From a virus, in the IMG/VR virus record IMGVR_UViG_3300028127_000017, positions 1 to 31,416 of that record: DNA of 31,416 nucleotides; one strand, given 5' to 3'. The translations under genes were made by a program, and so were the position numbers. The first letter of the stretch is position 1. Each line of letters opens with the position of its first letter. The notes under the pieces are model-generated. The model did not search any database. It was not told the origin of the DNA and was given only the letters and a program-made list of their open reading frames with translations. Below, piece by piece: positions 1-6,479 of this stretch.

Positions 1-356
1 AAACTTTTACAAACATCATTCGAGTTCATAGTATCGATTAACAATTCTAGGTTGTCTACTTCATGTTGTAACAAACACATTTCTCCACCTGAAATCTCTC
101 TGTACGCTTTTGTATTTCTAGTTGTTGATTCAATTATCCTATACTTTTTAAGCTTCTCTGGCTCAAGTATTGCTGTGTGAAAATAACCACCAATCAAGAA
201 ATTAATATTTGGTTTTTGTGGAGCGCCTAGCGCAAGAGGATTTGTTAACAATGTTGAGATGTCTGAATTACTTCTAAACTGTTTTCCAAAGTCGCCGTAG
301 TAATCTTCGTCGCTTCTAAGCCTTTCTAATACCTCACTCTTGTTAAAATCTTCCAT
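1..356 (-). CDS. RecE/exonuclease VIII-like PD-(D/E)XK nuclease, N-terminal part
   Basis: The gene begins at the ATG at 356-354 and runs off the left edge, so only about 118 N-terminal residues are visible. Two stretches resemble RecE/YqaJ-type PD-(D/E)XK exonucleases. The first is NSDISTLLTNP, like the 'S.S.Lk.ll.sP' opening. The second is NFLIGGYFHTAILEPEKL, which matches the family signature 'll.G.a.H..iLEPe', whose His helps bind metal. The catalytic D-E.K part lies outside the window. Such nucleases resect double-stranded ends so that an annealing protein can load. The ERF annealing protein is directly upstream, with only one base between its stop codon and this start, so the two form a recombination pair. 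The family call rests on the motif and the neighbour. Confidence 0.72.
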   Translation of the reverse strand, partial: MEDFNKSEVLERLRSDEDYYGDFGKQFRSNSDISTLLTNPLALGAPQKPNINFLIGGYFHTAILEPEKLKKYRIIESTTRNTKAYREISGGEMCLLQHEVDNLELLIDTMNSNDVCKS

Positions 357-357
357 A

Positions 358-909
358 CTATAGTGTTGTTAATTTTGTTTCTATCTCTTTAGAGATATTG
401 TATTTAGCTTTTATAGCATCTAACTTACCTCCTTTTTTAATAAACTCGACCGCTTTTGGATAAGCTGGATCTTTTTCTGAGGTTAATGTGTTTTTTGCTT
501 TTGGTGCTTTACCGTGTGCATTTGTAGCATCGCTGTCTGCTGTATCATCAATTAAGAATAAATTACCTAATGAGTATTTTTTTCCATAACTGGATGAACT
601 ACCGAATTTTTGAGGCATTTGCATACCCTTTTGATCAAGGTCAACGCCGACTACAGCAGTTGCATGTATAGCATCAGCTCCATCTGTTATCGTAGCTTTC
701 GATTCCATTATTGGAAAAGGATCGGTAGCTATTAACGATTCATTAACCGTTACTGATACACCTAATTCTAATAAAAAAGGTTTAGTAGCTTCTAATATAT
801 CTTCAGCAGATCTGAAATTGTATCTACCAAAAGAATTGAACCTACTCTTTTTTGATTTAAACCGCGTTTGAATTGACGCTAGTTTTTGGTTTAATGTTTG
901 TGTTTCCAT
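358..909 (-). CDS. erf: ERF-family single-strand annealing protein
   Basis: This 183-aa protein is a phage recombinase of the ERF superfamily, which anneals complementary single strands during recombination and genome circularisation. Residues about 28-52 (GRYNFRSAEDILEATKPFLL, then a Leu-Gly turn) match the ERF core 'y.YrsaedIleal.plL...G'. Residues about 100-128, with FGSSSSYGKKYSLGNLFLIDD followed by acidic residues, match the second family motif (G.s.tY..RY.L..lf.i..d.D). The C-terminus is a short Lys-rich tail, as is common. The start at 909-907 is the first ATG after a non-coding gap. A degenerate copy of the left-arm promoter word (ACTAAATACG) lies just upstream, but the -10 part is not at the usual spacing. 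It is co-transcribed with the exonuclease. Confidence 0.88.
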   Translation of the reverse strand: METQTLNQKLASIQTRFKSKKSRFNSFGRYNFRSAEDILEATKPFLLELGVSVTVNESLIATDPFPIMESKATITDGADAIHATAVVGVDLDQKGMQMPQKFGSSSSYGKKYSLGNLFLIDDTADSDATNAHGKAPKAKNTLTSEKDPAYPKAVEFIKKGGKLDAIKAKYNISKEIETKLTTL

Positions 910-962
910 ATTAATATAATTACGTATTTAGTATTCTTTTTACTTTACTCTATTGACTTAAA

Positions 963-1721
963 TTAAAGGTAATCAAGCACTTGCGAGTGATCTACGTTAT
1001 CTATTAGCGTTTGTACTGCTTGCTTTTTCAACTCTGAAACAGTAACATAATAGCGCTTACCTTTGATATCTAATATCTCTGCAATCTCTTTTGCTGAGTG
1101 CTTATCACAATCTAAACCATAAGACAACCTCAATACTTCATACTCTCTTGCGTCTAAATGTTTTTTCATTAGACTTTTCAAGTAAGCATTCATTAAGTGA
1201 ATGTTATAAGGCTCAGACTTATCAGGTATTGATTCACTCCAGGATTCACCTTCATCTTCGTCGCTTCTAGCCGTGTCTATACTTAAAAACACTGAGTTGA
1301 AAAACAAAGCAACCGCTTTTTTATCATCAGGATTTTTACGTATTTCATTTAGCTTATGTTCTGGTATTCTAATGTTACCCCTACATATATCTATACGTCT
1401 TCTAATAGCTCCTTTGATTCGCTTGCTTAAGAATGACTTTAATGTTTTTTCAACGTCCTCAGACTCGTGTAAAACAGTCCAGTCTAATCGGTCAACAGCC
1501 TTAACTAATCCTTCACAACCGCATTGTATCAGATCATTGATGCTTAATACACCTGATGCTTGATCAGATGTAGAAAACTTTCTAGCTAAGTTCTCAACTA
1601 ATGGTATAAACTTTACTATAAGTTGATCTCTTGTATATTCATCCCAAAACAAACCTTCAGGCATAGATCTTTTTAGATCTTCTTTATACCTTATATAGTT
1701 TTGTATATTGTATTTTTTCAT
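963..1721 (-). CDS. phage-encoded sigma-70-type RNA polymerase sigma factor
   Basis: At 252 aa it is a short sigma factor with regions 2 and 4. Region 2 is near residues 60-115: DLIQCGCEGLVKAVDRLDW matches the sigma core-binding helix 'DLiQeG..GL..Av..fD', and a basic stretch (RIKGAIRRRID) follows. Region 4 is near residues 190-235, with a 'L..rE..vL.l.yGl' helix then AKEIAEILDIKGKRYYVTVSEL as the helix-turn-helix that would read the -35 element. No region 1.1 is seen. The first possible start is a GTG at 1742, but that lies inside the upstream promoter-like element, so the ATG at 1721-1719 (MKKYNIQ) is chosen. The gene is immediately downstream of one copy of the repeated left-arm promoter element, so the factor could drive its own synthesis and that of the other early units. 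Promoter specificity is inferred. Confidence 0.85.
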   Translation of the reverse strand: MKKYNIQNYIRYKEDLKRSMPEGLFWDEYTRDQLIVKFIPLVENLARKFSTSDQASGVLSINDLIQCGCEGLVKAVDRLDWTVLHESEDVEKTLKSFLSKRIKGAIRRRIDICRGNIRIPEHKLNEIRKNPDDKKAVALFFNSVFLSIDTARSDEDEGESWSESIPDKSEPYNIHLMNAYLKSLMKKHLDAREYEVLRLSYGLDCDKHSAKEIAEILDIKGKRYYVTVSELKKQAVQTLIDNVDHSQVLDYL

Positions 1722-1726
1722 ATCAT

Positions 1727-1761
1727 ATATATTATCGTGCACTCATCGTGTCCGTTCTGTA
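1727..1761 (-). promoter_or_regulatory. left-arm promoter element, copy 1 (sigma gene)
   Basis: On the minus strand: ACAGAACGGACACGA, nine bases, GATAATATA. It lies just upstream of the sigma factor ATG at 1721 and is the copy that deviates most at its 5' end. Confidence 0.68.
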
Positions 1762-1764
1762 ATT

Positions 1765-2385
1765 TTAAAATTCTTTGTTTAAAAGTGATTTTTCTTTTTT
1801 AAGTTCATTATTCATATTCCTGTGTATAGTTCTTGTAGAACAATTTAAAGACTCAGCTAACTTACTTATAGTTATTTTTTGATTGTCATGGTTTATTAAT
1901 AGCATAGCGTCATATATTTCACTTGATGAAATTTTGTTTCTACCTATCATTTGACCTACTATAGTAAGCTTTTGTCGCATATCTAACCCTGAACTATCTT
2001 TAAATATTATTTTACGAAGCTTATTAGGCGGAGGTTTTTCCAAATCCATAAGTGAAACATCGTATAACATAGTTTGTAATAGTTGCTCAGATACATTAAA
2101 TGTTACGAAGCCTTTAGTTTTATCACATATATACTCAATCAATGCGCTAAACGAGTCTTGATCCAATTGTGGATTCAAGTACCATAATACATACATATGC
2201 CACTTAAGGCTCTTATATGTATTTATTTTAGCTTTAGAGTTAAACAAAGTATAACATTCATGCGTTCCATTTTCATAAAACTTACCCCAATCAAAAGTTT
2301 CTGTAGGTAAATCATTTACTGGATCACGTCTGTATATTATACGATGCAACTCTAAATATCTTGTATTTCTTTCGTACTGTGACAT
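1765..2385 (-). CDS. helix-turn-helix DNA-binding protein
   Basis: This is a 206-aa protein. The C-terminal 40 residues carry a clear helix-turn-helix: ITISKLAESLNCSTRTIHRN, with the A-x3-G/N-x-S-x-RTI pattern typical of replication and transcription regulators, then a Lys-rich tail. The N-terminal 150 residues are rich in aromatics (FDWGKF, LKWHMYVLWYL) and match no domain I can name. The start at 2385-2383 lies inside the left half of a long inverted repeat (2379-2422), so the gene probably controls itself through that site or is controlled by whatever binds there. It is directly upstream of the sigma gene, with that gene's promoter element between them. A role as early regulator is inferred. 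A replication-initiation role is the main alternative. Confidence 0.6.
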   Translation of the reverse strand: MSQYERNTRYLELHRIIYRRDPVNDLPTETFDWGKFYENGTHECYTLFNSKAKINTYKSLKWHMYVLWYLNPQLDQDSFSALIEYICDKTKGFVTFNVSEQLLQTMLYDVSLMDLEKPPPNKLRKIIFKDSSGLDMRQKLTIVGQMIGRNKISSSEIYDAMLLINHDNQKITISKLAESLNCSTRTIHRNMNNELKKEKSLLNKEF

Positions 2386-2422
2386 TAGCCTCTTACTATT
2401 ATTATATACTAGCTATCGTCAC
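2379..2422. promoter_or_regulatory. GTGAC/TAGC long inverted repeat, site 1
   Basis: The left half GTGACATTAGC (2379-2389) and the right half GCTATCGTCAC (2412-2422) are an inverted repeat with a 22-bp AT-rich spacer. The right half read on the minus strand, GTGACGATAGC followed by TAGTATATAATAA, also looks like a promoter for the gene starting at 2385. That gene's ATG is inside the left half. Confidence 0.6.
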
Positions 2423-2423
2423 A

Positions 2424-2645
2424 CTAGTACACTATTAATTTTAATCTTCTGTTATACTTTTTTAAAAGCTTTGCTTTATTTTCTACATTACTGTATATAA
2501 CAGTTATACCTTTATTAAATTGAAATTCACCTTTAAAAGATTCAGCAATTATTTCACCGTGTAGCTCTGCTATCTTTAAGTGAAGAAACTTCACGTGTTT
2601 TGCTTTTCTTCTGTTCTTTTTGAATTTTTGTATTAATGTTCGCAT
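2424..2645 (-). CDS. small basic protein, unknown function
   Basis: A 73-aa, strongly basic protein with Lys/Arg clusters at both ends (KFKKNRRKAKHVK and KLLKKYNRRLK) around a short hydrophobic and acidic middle. I recognise no domain. Its start overlaps the 3' end of the upstream gene by 13 bases, and it is the last gene of the unit led by the promoter element at 3657. The charge suggests nucleic-acid binding, which is only an inference. Confidence 0.6.
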   Translation of the reverse strand: MRTLIQKFKKNRRKAKHVKFLHLKIAELHGEIIAESFKGEFQFNKGITVIYSNVENKAKLLKKYNRRLKLIVY

Positions 2646-3127
2646 AATTCGTTGATGTTGTGTGGACGTATAATTTTCTGCTCATTTTTGTTTTTTACTG
2701 TGTGTTTTTCGTTTTCGTAATAATTCCAGTAGCCAAGTACGCTATTACCGTTGACTTTATATTCGTCAGGCATACATTGCGGTGGCTGCTCGAAAGCTTT
2801 ATCAGATATACCGTTAGGCAAAGTGTATAGCACATCGCGGCATTTAGCGATTGTAAGATGTTCTTTACCGTAACGTTTTGTATATTCTTTACCAAGAGCT
2901 AACATATGTTCGTATGCCCACATATATGCTTCGGCAGAGGATCTAACCCATATAGCTGACGGATGGTTTTTATGCGTAGCTTTATATGGTATATCAATAT
3001 TAGTACCTAACTCGTGATGAGCTGTACATAATAGTTGTGCGGTTTCAAGTATCATTTTTACAACGTGCTTATTGTATTGATACTTAGCTGCTTGCACAGG
3101 ATCGTGAGATAGATAAAATATATTCAT
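2633..3127 (-). CDS. conserved phage protein (MNIFYL...HVVKMILETAQ family), unknown function
   Basis: A 164-aa protein of a family I recognise from many phages and some bacteria by its opening (MNIFYLSHDPVQAAKYQYNK, then HVVKMILETAQLLCTAHH) and by a THKNHPSAIWVRSS block followed by a 'Y..RYGK.H' helix. The many conserved His, Asp and Glu residues could form a metal or active site, but I know of no established function. The start overlaps the upstream stop as TAATG, i.e. translational coupling within the unit that begins at the KTSC gene. Confidence 0.8.
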   Translation of the reverse strand: MNIFYLSHDPVQAAKYQYNKHVVKMILETAQLLCTAHHELGTNIDIPYKATHKNHPSAIWVRSSAEAYMWAYEHMLALGKEYTKRYGKEHLTIAKCRDVLYTLPNGISDKAFEQPPQCMPDEYKVNGNSVLGYWNYYENEKHTVKNKNEQKIIRPHNINELCEH

Positions 3128-3411
3128 TACTTTAATTTTTTATTTAGGTTAATAATTTTATTATTTATTTTACTAGCTAATGTGAAGTTTTCATCCTCAA
3201 CTGCTTTGTCTAACTCTTGCTGTAGTTCGTCTATCTGCATGTGTATTATTTCTTGCTCAGACATCATACGCATATTACCAAAGCCGTCTTGTTTAATATT
3301 CTCCATTGATACTTGGAAGTCTTGATTCCATTCGTCTTGCTTTGCTTCTAAATGATCTATAATAATTTTAGCAGTTAGCTCGGCTATTTTAGTAATATCT
3401 TTTTCTGTCAT
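3127..3411 (-). CDS. small protein with UVR-like helical hairpin
   Basis: A 94-aa acidic, mostly helical protein. Residues about 58-94 (QIDELQQELDKAVEDENFTL, then ASKINNKIINLNKKL) have the pattern of the UVR motif, the two-helix segment of UvrB/UvrC and several stress-response adaptor proteins (I..L...L..A...E.F..A...r..I..L). The N-terminal half is a separate helix with no recognised match. The UVR motif normally makes protein-protein contacts. It sits between the KTSC gene and the MNIFYL-family gene in one unit, ending in a TAATG overlap with the next start. Confidence 0.6.
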   Translation of the reverse strand: MTEKDITKIAELTAKIIIDHLEAKQDEWNQDFQVSMENIKQDGFGNMRMMSEQEIIHMQIDELQQELDKAVEDENFTLASKINNKIINLNKKLK

Positions 3412-3414
3412 TTA

Positions 3415-3636
3415 TTATCTTTTAGTGAATTTAAATAATCTTTTAATGTTAGTGTTAATAAATTTACCTTTAGATTCAGCGTTCATTAATCCACGCCAAT
3501 AAAATAATGGTACGTCTTCGTACTCGTATACACCACCGTTTTCGTATATTAATACAAGCGTTTTGTTTTCGGTATAATATCTACCTGTTGAAATTGTTGA
3601 CGAATTGTCAGATCTAAATTTTTCAAAATTGTTCAT
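3415..3636 (-). CDS. KTSC-domain protein
   Basis: This 73-aa protein is essentially one KTSC domain. The family pattern (S..i....Y......L.v.y..G..Yey.dVP...y..l..A.S.G.f.n..Ik) is present: STISTGRYYTENKTLVLIYE, then GGVYEYEDVP, then NAESKGKFINTNIKRLF near residues 53-69. KTSC domains are found alone in phages or fused to replication-associated proteins, and have been suggested to bind nucleic acid. It is the first gene of a four-gene unit, 21 bases downstream of a promoter element copy. Confidence 0.8.
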   Translation of the reverse strand: MNNFEKFRSDNSSTISTGRYYTENKTLVLIYENGGVYEYEDVPLFYWRGLMNAESKGKFINTNIKRLFKFTKR

Positions 3637-3656
3637 AAGTTTTTTGTTTTTGTTTA

Positions 3657-3691
3657 TTATATTATCTTTGTTTGATCGTGTTCAGTCTGTA
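3657..3691 (-). promoter_or_regulatory. left-arm promoter element, copy 2
   Basis: Minus strand: ACAGACTGAACACGA, nine bases, GATAATATA. It leads the KTSC unit. The stop codon of the preceding micro-gene (TGA at 3684-3682) is formed by the ACTGAAC part of the element. Confidence 0.75.
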
Positions 3692-3762
3692 ATATCTTCT
3701 ATGTATAATAGTATTGTTAAACATAAAAGATACGCTATTATCCATATTATTATTGCTATCAT
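3682..3762 (-). CDS. 26-aa single-pass membrane micropeptide
   Basis: A 26-residue open frame that is almost wholly hydrophobic: MIAIIIWIIAYLLCLTILLY followed by a charged end (IEDITD). It would make one membrane helix. Support for reality comes from its placement: the ATG overlaps the stop codon of the GP88-family gene as TAATG, and its TGA stop lies inside the next promoter element. No relatives can be named. Small membrane peptides of phages often interfere with host membrane proteins, but that is only an analogy. Confidence 0.45.
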   Translation of the reverse strand: MIAIIIWIIAYLLCLTILLYIEDITD

Positions 3763-4367
3763 TAATGAAATACTAATCCTACTTTATTTGTTTTATTGAA
3801 CCACTTAGTAGCCATTAAATCAATAGAGCTGGCATCAGTATACGAAGCCCTATTAAGATCAGCATGGCTTGAGAAAATTTTTGTATGTCTATGTTTTGTC
3901 TCATCTATTAAATGTTTTTGTTTTCCAGAGTCACTGAATATTATATCGTAATTACTTGGTAATGAGGTTTTTAACATCATATCAATCATATTGGTGTAAC
4001 TGTAAAACCGTACGTTAGGATTGCTATTAGCAATGTCGATCCACTTTTTTAGATATGCGCGAGAATAATAATCGCCGCTATCATGGACTCTGACGTAATC
4101 AGGTTTCTTCTTACGTATTTCAGCGTTCATAGCATCAACAAACATGTCAGTCTTGCTGAGTTGATAACGCTTTTCAAACGCAGGTTTTACGTTACTCCAG
4201 ATGTAGGCTCCTTTCTTGGCATAACAGAATTTAACACAACTGTCAGCCATTGGGCACGTCAGTTTCCCGCTAGCAGATTTGTAGGCAGGAATACCGAAGT
4301 TAAAGACCCGGAGCCCGAGTTCTTTTGATGTTTTTTTAAGTTTAGTATTTTGTGTTAATAAGTTCAT
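3762..4367 (-). CDS. GP88-family phage protein
   Basis: A 201-aa protein of the phage 'gene product 88' family. The family landmarks are visible in order: NFGIPAYKS, then a cysteine cluster CPMADSCVKFCYAKKG (residues about 38-53, C-x6-C-x3-C), then YVRVHDSGDYYSRAYLKKW (about 91-109), then RFYSYTNM. The Cys cluster followed by CYA resembles metal or Fe-S binding sites. The biochemical role of the family is not established. It is first in its unit, about 12 bases downstream of a promoter element copy, and its stop overlaps the start of a membrane micropeptide. Confidence 0.8.
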   Translation of the reverse strand: MNLLTQNTKLKKTSKELGLRVFNFGIPAYKSASGKLTCPMADSCVKFCYAKKGAYIWSNVKPAFEKRYQLSKTDMFVDAMNAEIRKKKPDYVRVHDSGDYYSRAYLKKWIDIANSNPNVRFYSYTNMIDMMLKTSLPSNYDIIFSDSGKQKHLIDETKHRHTKIFSSHADLNRASYTDASSIDLMATKWFNKTNKVGLVFH

Positions 4368-4378
4368 AGTTTTTGTTT

Positions 4379-4414
4379 ATTATATTATCGATCAGCGATC
4401 GTGTTTAGTTTGTA
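4379..4414 (-). promoter_or_regulatory. left-arm promoter element, copy 3
   Basis: Minus strand: ACAAACTAAACACGA, nine bases, GATAATATA. It is a near-perfect consensus copy in front of the GP88-family gene and abuts the stop codon of the upstream gene. Confidence 0.78.
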
Positions 4415-4678
4415 TTAATCAAGCAACACCATATATGCTTCAACATTATTTTTACGAAACCAGTTCAACGCTTTTTGAAACTCGCTAACTTGTTTAGGTG
4501 TAACTGTTTTAGGTGCTACTTCAAATATATATTGGCTACCCATAATATAATCGTACATTGAGAGCTCGAGGCTGTTGAGTGTATAGCATTCGCCACTGAA
4601 CGGATTGGTTACTGTTTCACCTTCACCATATATGGTTCCTTTAAACCATTTAGGTACTGTTTGTTTTTTAGTTTTCAT
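4415..4678 (-). CDS. conserved phage protein (WFKGTIYGEGETVTNPFSG), unknown function
   Basis: An 87-aa protein with an N-terminal block WFKGTIYGEGETVTNPFSGE and a helical second half (LELSMYDYIMGSQ, then FQKALNWFRKNN). I recognise the first block from other marine phages, where the protein has no assigned role. It is the last of four overlapping genes transcribed from the promoter element at 5780, with an 11-base overlap with the gene before it. A copy of the TGCTATACA word (4580-4588) is embedded in its coding sequence. Confidence 0.7.
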   Translation of the reverse strand: MKTKKQTVPKWFKGTIYGEGETVTNPFSGECYTLNSLELSMYDYIMGSQYIFEVAPKTVTPKQVSEFQKALNWFRKNNVEAYMVLLD

Positions 4679-5327
4679 TTTTTAATTCTTTAAATATTAA
4701 TTCACCTTTAACAGCTCTTTCGATAGTTAGACCATAATGATTAGCTACAATCTCATACCTGGCTCTGTCTTTAATTATTTGACTAGCATAGTTTAAGTAC
4801 CTATAGTCTTCATCTACTGTTAGATTTATAGCTCTTGAGCTACCGTCTAAAAAACTACAATCTTGAGAGATCATTTCTATGTATTGCAGTGTATTTATAG
4901 GGTTAACTATTTTATGGTTATAACCTTCATTAAGTAACTCATCTATAATTTCGTCTTCCATTTTACATAATAGATCTTCGTAGTGTCTAGTGATAGCATC
5001 TTCAACAAAGTCATAGTTGTCACAGTATATCTGATTGTAGTCAGGTATTACTTCGTATAACGCGTCTGTAAGTTCGTTTTCATAGTAGTACACATCTTCG
5101 TTTACGTTTATACGAGTTGTATCAGCGGCAGCTATCCATACAGAGTAGCCATCAGCGGTTGACTCTTCATATATACTGAAGTCAGGGTTTTGCCATTGAT
5201 CTGTTACCTCACACTCATAGTGTGCAAGTACTTGGTTTCTAGCATGCTCATCATCACAACCTTCAATCCAACCTTTTGATTCCATTCTTTGAGCTATTAA
5301 CTCATCGGTTATATATTTATTCTTCAT
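4668..5327 (-). CDS. acidic protein of unknown function
   Basis: A 219-aa, strongly acidic protein rich in Asp, Glu and Tyr, for example NEDVYYYENELTDALYEVIP and KMEDEIIDELLNEGY. No domain is recognised. No signal peptide or membrane segment is present. It overlaps both neighbours by 11 bases, so it is translated as part of a tight four-gene unit. Its charge would suit a DNA mimic or protein-binding inhibitor, but nothing in the sequence proves that. Confidence 0.7.
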   Translation of the reverse strand: MKNKYITDELIAQRMESKGWIEGCDDEHARNQVLAHYECEVTDQWQNPDFSIYEESTADGYSVWIAAADTTRINVNEDVYYYENELTDALYEVIPDYNQIYCDNYDFVEDAITRHYEDLLCKMEDEIIDELLNEGYNHKIVNPINTLQYIEMISQDCSFLDGSSRAINLTVDEDYRYLNYASQIIKDRARYEIVANHYGLTIERAVKGELIFKELKNEN

Positions 5328-5532
5328 CTGTTTCTATTAATTTAGTGATGTATTGCCACACCTTTAATTCTATTTTATTACTGTTTAATACTATATCCAT
5401 CTCGTGTGATGTAACACCTCCGTAGTTACCTGTACGTATATCTTCTTTGTTTTGCTCGATCGTAATCAAGAGCATAGACATTTTAGCGAAAGCTTTGTCG
5501 CTTGCTCGTTGTTGTAGTTCTTGTTTAGTCAT
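5317..5532 (-). CDS. small helical protein, unknown function
   Basis: A 71-aa, mainly helical protein (ELQQRASDKAFAKMSMLLIT, then NKIELKVWQYITKLIETDEE). Not recognised. It overlaps the upstream gene by 8 bases and the downstream gene by 11 bases, which supports it as an expressed member of the unit at 4415-5758. Confidence 0.6.
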   Translation of the reverse strand: MTKQELQQRASDKAFAKMSMLLITIEQNKEDIRTGNYGGVTSHEMDIVLNSNKIELKVWQYITKLIETDEE

Positions 5533-5758
5533 CGCTATCTATTAAAATGTTATCGCCAAACCTGTAGTCCCACGCTGATACTCTGAGTGCATTTATATTA
5601 CACATATCGTAGATATCTCTGATCTCGCTTATAGTTAGCTCACCGTAAAACTTACTGCTTTCTAGTTTAGCAATAATTCTTGTTGACGTAAACTTGTAAT
5701 CACTTTGATTAATAAGTTTAATGTACTTAGGTTTAATTGATTGTAGTAAATTGCTCAT
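5525..5758 (-). CDS. small protein, unknown function
   Basis: A 77-aa protein with a basic N-terminus (SIKPKYIKLINQ) and an acidic end (FGDNILIDSDD). Not recognised. It is the first gene of a four-gene overlapping unit, about 25 bases downstream of a consensus promoter element. Confidence 0.6.
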   Translation of the reverse strand: MSNLLQSIKPKYIKLINQSDYKFTSTRIIAKLESSKFYGELTISEIRDIYDMCNINALRVSAWDYRFGDNILIDSDD

Positions 5759-5779
5759 GTTATTTGTATTTTAAATTCA

Positions 5780-5815
5780 TATATATTATCGATAGGTAGT
5801 CGTGTTTAGTTTGTA
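5780..5815 (-). promoter_or_regulatory. left-arm promoter element, copy 4
   Basis: Minus strand: ACAAACTAAACACGA, nine bases, GATAATATA. It leads the four-gene unit 5758-4415. The stop codon of the upstream gene is two bases from its 5' end. Confidence 0.78.
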
Positions 5816-5816
5816 A

Positions 5817-6020
5817 TTAATCTTGGTATTTTTTAAGTGTCATACTATTTACTTTATCAATGATCTCATTACCTACCATAGTGAAATAACCGGGTGCATA
5901 CAATGATCTTTTACCTTCAGATTCAGTAGCTAATACATCTTTTTCTGCTTCTTCAATAGCGTGTCTTAACGCTGTTTGAATGAAATACTTTTCAAATCCG
6001 TTAAATTTTGTTTTACTCAT
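5817..6020 (-). CDS. small helical protein, unknown function
   Basis: A 67-aa protein starting MSKTKFNGFEKYFIQTALRH. It has a helical N-terminal half and a short YAPGYFTMVGNEIIDKVN block. Not recognised. The open frame extends upstream to an ATG at 6086, but those 22 codons run through the tRNA-like hairpin at 6041-6093, so the ATG at 6020-6018 is preferred. The nearest promoter element is the copy at 6281, so this gene would be translated from the 3' end of the structured transcript described there. Confidence 0.6.
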   Translation of the reverse strand: MSKTKFNGFEKYFIQTALRHAIEEAEKDVLATESEGKRSLYAPGYFTMVGNEIIDKVNSMTLKKYQD

Positions 6021-6278
6021 TTTATTTAATTTTAAATTAGCGGACGTACGGGAATCGAACCCGTTTGAAGTTATCTTCGTTACCATATCGTCCTACCCAG
6101 ACATTTCCTAGCCACATAGTGGAGACGTTATTTATTCGCTGGGTTTGTTAACATTCCTGAGTTCATAACGATCCCTCACCAGTTCAGTTAACTTTTATAA
6201 AGAAGCGTGATCGGCGTCTAACTCATTTTCATCATTAGATATACCGGCCGGTCCACCGATGTTTGCTTCCGTATTACA
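6021..6278 (-). ncRNA. candidate structured non-coding RNA / gene-free leader
   Basis: About 260 bases with their own promoter element upstream and no convincing ATG-started gene. On the minus strand it contains a 10-bp palindrome ACCGGCCGGT (6244-6253), a long hairpin closed by GTTAAC at 6187-6192 and 6147-6152 with a second pairing CTGA/TCAG inside, a CCAC-TAT-GTGG hairpin (6113-6123), and at its 3' end the tRNA-like module. It is more GC-rich than its surroundings. One frame reads like protein but lacks a start and has an internal TAA (about 6271-6134), so a decayed gene is the main alternative. Confidence 0.4.
6041..6093 (-). other. tRNA-like element (T arm and acceptor) lacking D and full anticodon arms
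   Basis: Read on the minus strand, ACGGG-TTCGATT-CCCGT (6064-6048) is a perfect 5-bp T stem with a canonical 7-base T loop. It is followed directly by ACGTCCG. The CGTCC of that tail pairs with GGACG at 6093-6089. Between these lie TATGGTAAC, resembling a D loop, and a short hairpin GAAG-ATAA-CTTC. The whole is about 53 nt, too short for a working canonical tRNA. It may be a tRNA relic, an attachment-site half tRNA, or the 3' module of the structured RNA. Confidence 0.45.
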
Positions 6279-6280
6279 TT

Positions 6281-6314
6281 TATATTATCATTGGGTGATC
6301 GTGTTTTGTTTGTA
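6281..6314 (-). promoter_or_regulatory. left-arm promoter element, copy 5
   Basis: Minus strand: ACAAACAAAACACGA, nine bases, GATAATATA. It precedes the structured region 6278-6021 rather than an ATG. The last six codons and TGA stop of the upstream gene (6288-6479) are spelled by the element itself. Confidence 0.75.
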
Positions 6315-6479
6315 CATTATTTCGATCGCACGTTGCATTACTTGCTGGTGTATAGCATTGTAGTCGTCACCGTCGGCGGGATAATCGCCTAGTTGCCAGT
6401 CAATACTGTCTTCCATTAGTTCGAGAGTTATGTTAGCGACGCTCTCCGCTATTTCGTATAAGTTTCTTTTATTGCTCAT
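6288..6479 (-). CDS. small acidic protein, unknown function
   Basis: A 63-aa protein, mostly helical with an acidic centre (MEDSIDWQLGDYPADGDDYN). Not recognised. Its C-terminus QNTITQ and TGA stop are encoded by the promoter element for the next unit. Its start overlaps the stop of the 39-aa gene upstream by 11 bases. A TGCTATAC word lies at 6349-6357 within it. Confidence 0.55.
   Translation of the reverse strand: MSNKRNLYEIAESVANITLELMEDSIDWQLGDYPADGDDYNAIHQQVMQRAIEIMYKQNTITQ

Noticed and set aside
901-945. A thirteenth promoter element copy before the ERF gene.
   Set aside because: ACTAAATACG is present, but GATAATATA does not occur at the fixed spacing, so it is not counted.
2695-2895. 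A second minus-strand frame of 66 aa inside the MNIFYL-family gene.
   Set aside because: It is out of frame within a well-supported conserved gene and has no start context.
3605-3799. A 64-aa hydrophobic plus-strand frame.
   Set aside because: It is antisense to the KTSC start, its promoter element and the membrane micropeptide. The hydrophobicity mirrors AT-rich complementary sequence, and it stands alone on the wrong strand.
6041-6115. A complete tRNA gene.
   Set aside because: Only the T arm and part of the acceptor are canonical. The distance between acceptor and T arm is too short for D and anticodon arms, and no upstream sequence pairs as a 7-bp acceptor at normal length.
6041-6278. 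A tmRNA gene: tag-like SNDENELDADHASL followed by TAA, with a tRNA-like 3' end.
   Set aside because: The 5' end lacks the conserved GG...TTCGAC element, the bases before the T arm lack GGAC, the 5' end pairs poorly with the 3' acceptor, and the tag does not end in a usual degradation signal. The better acceptor pairing is local (GGACG/CGTCC). A tmRNA-specific covariance search would settle it.
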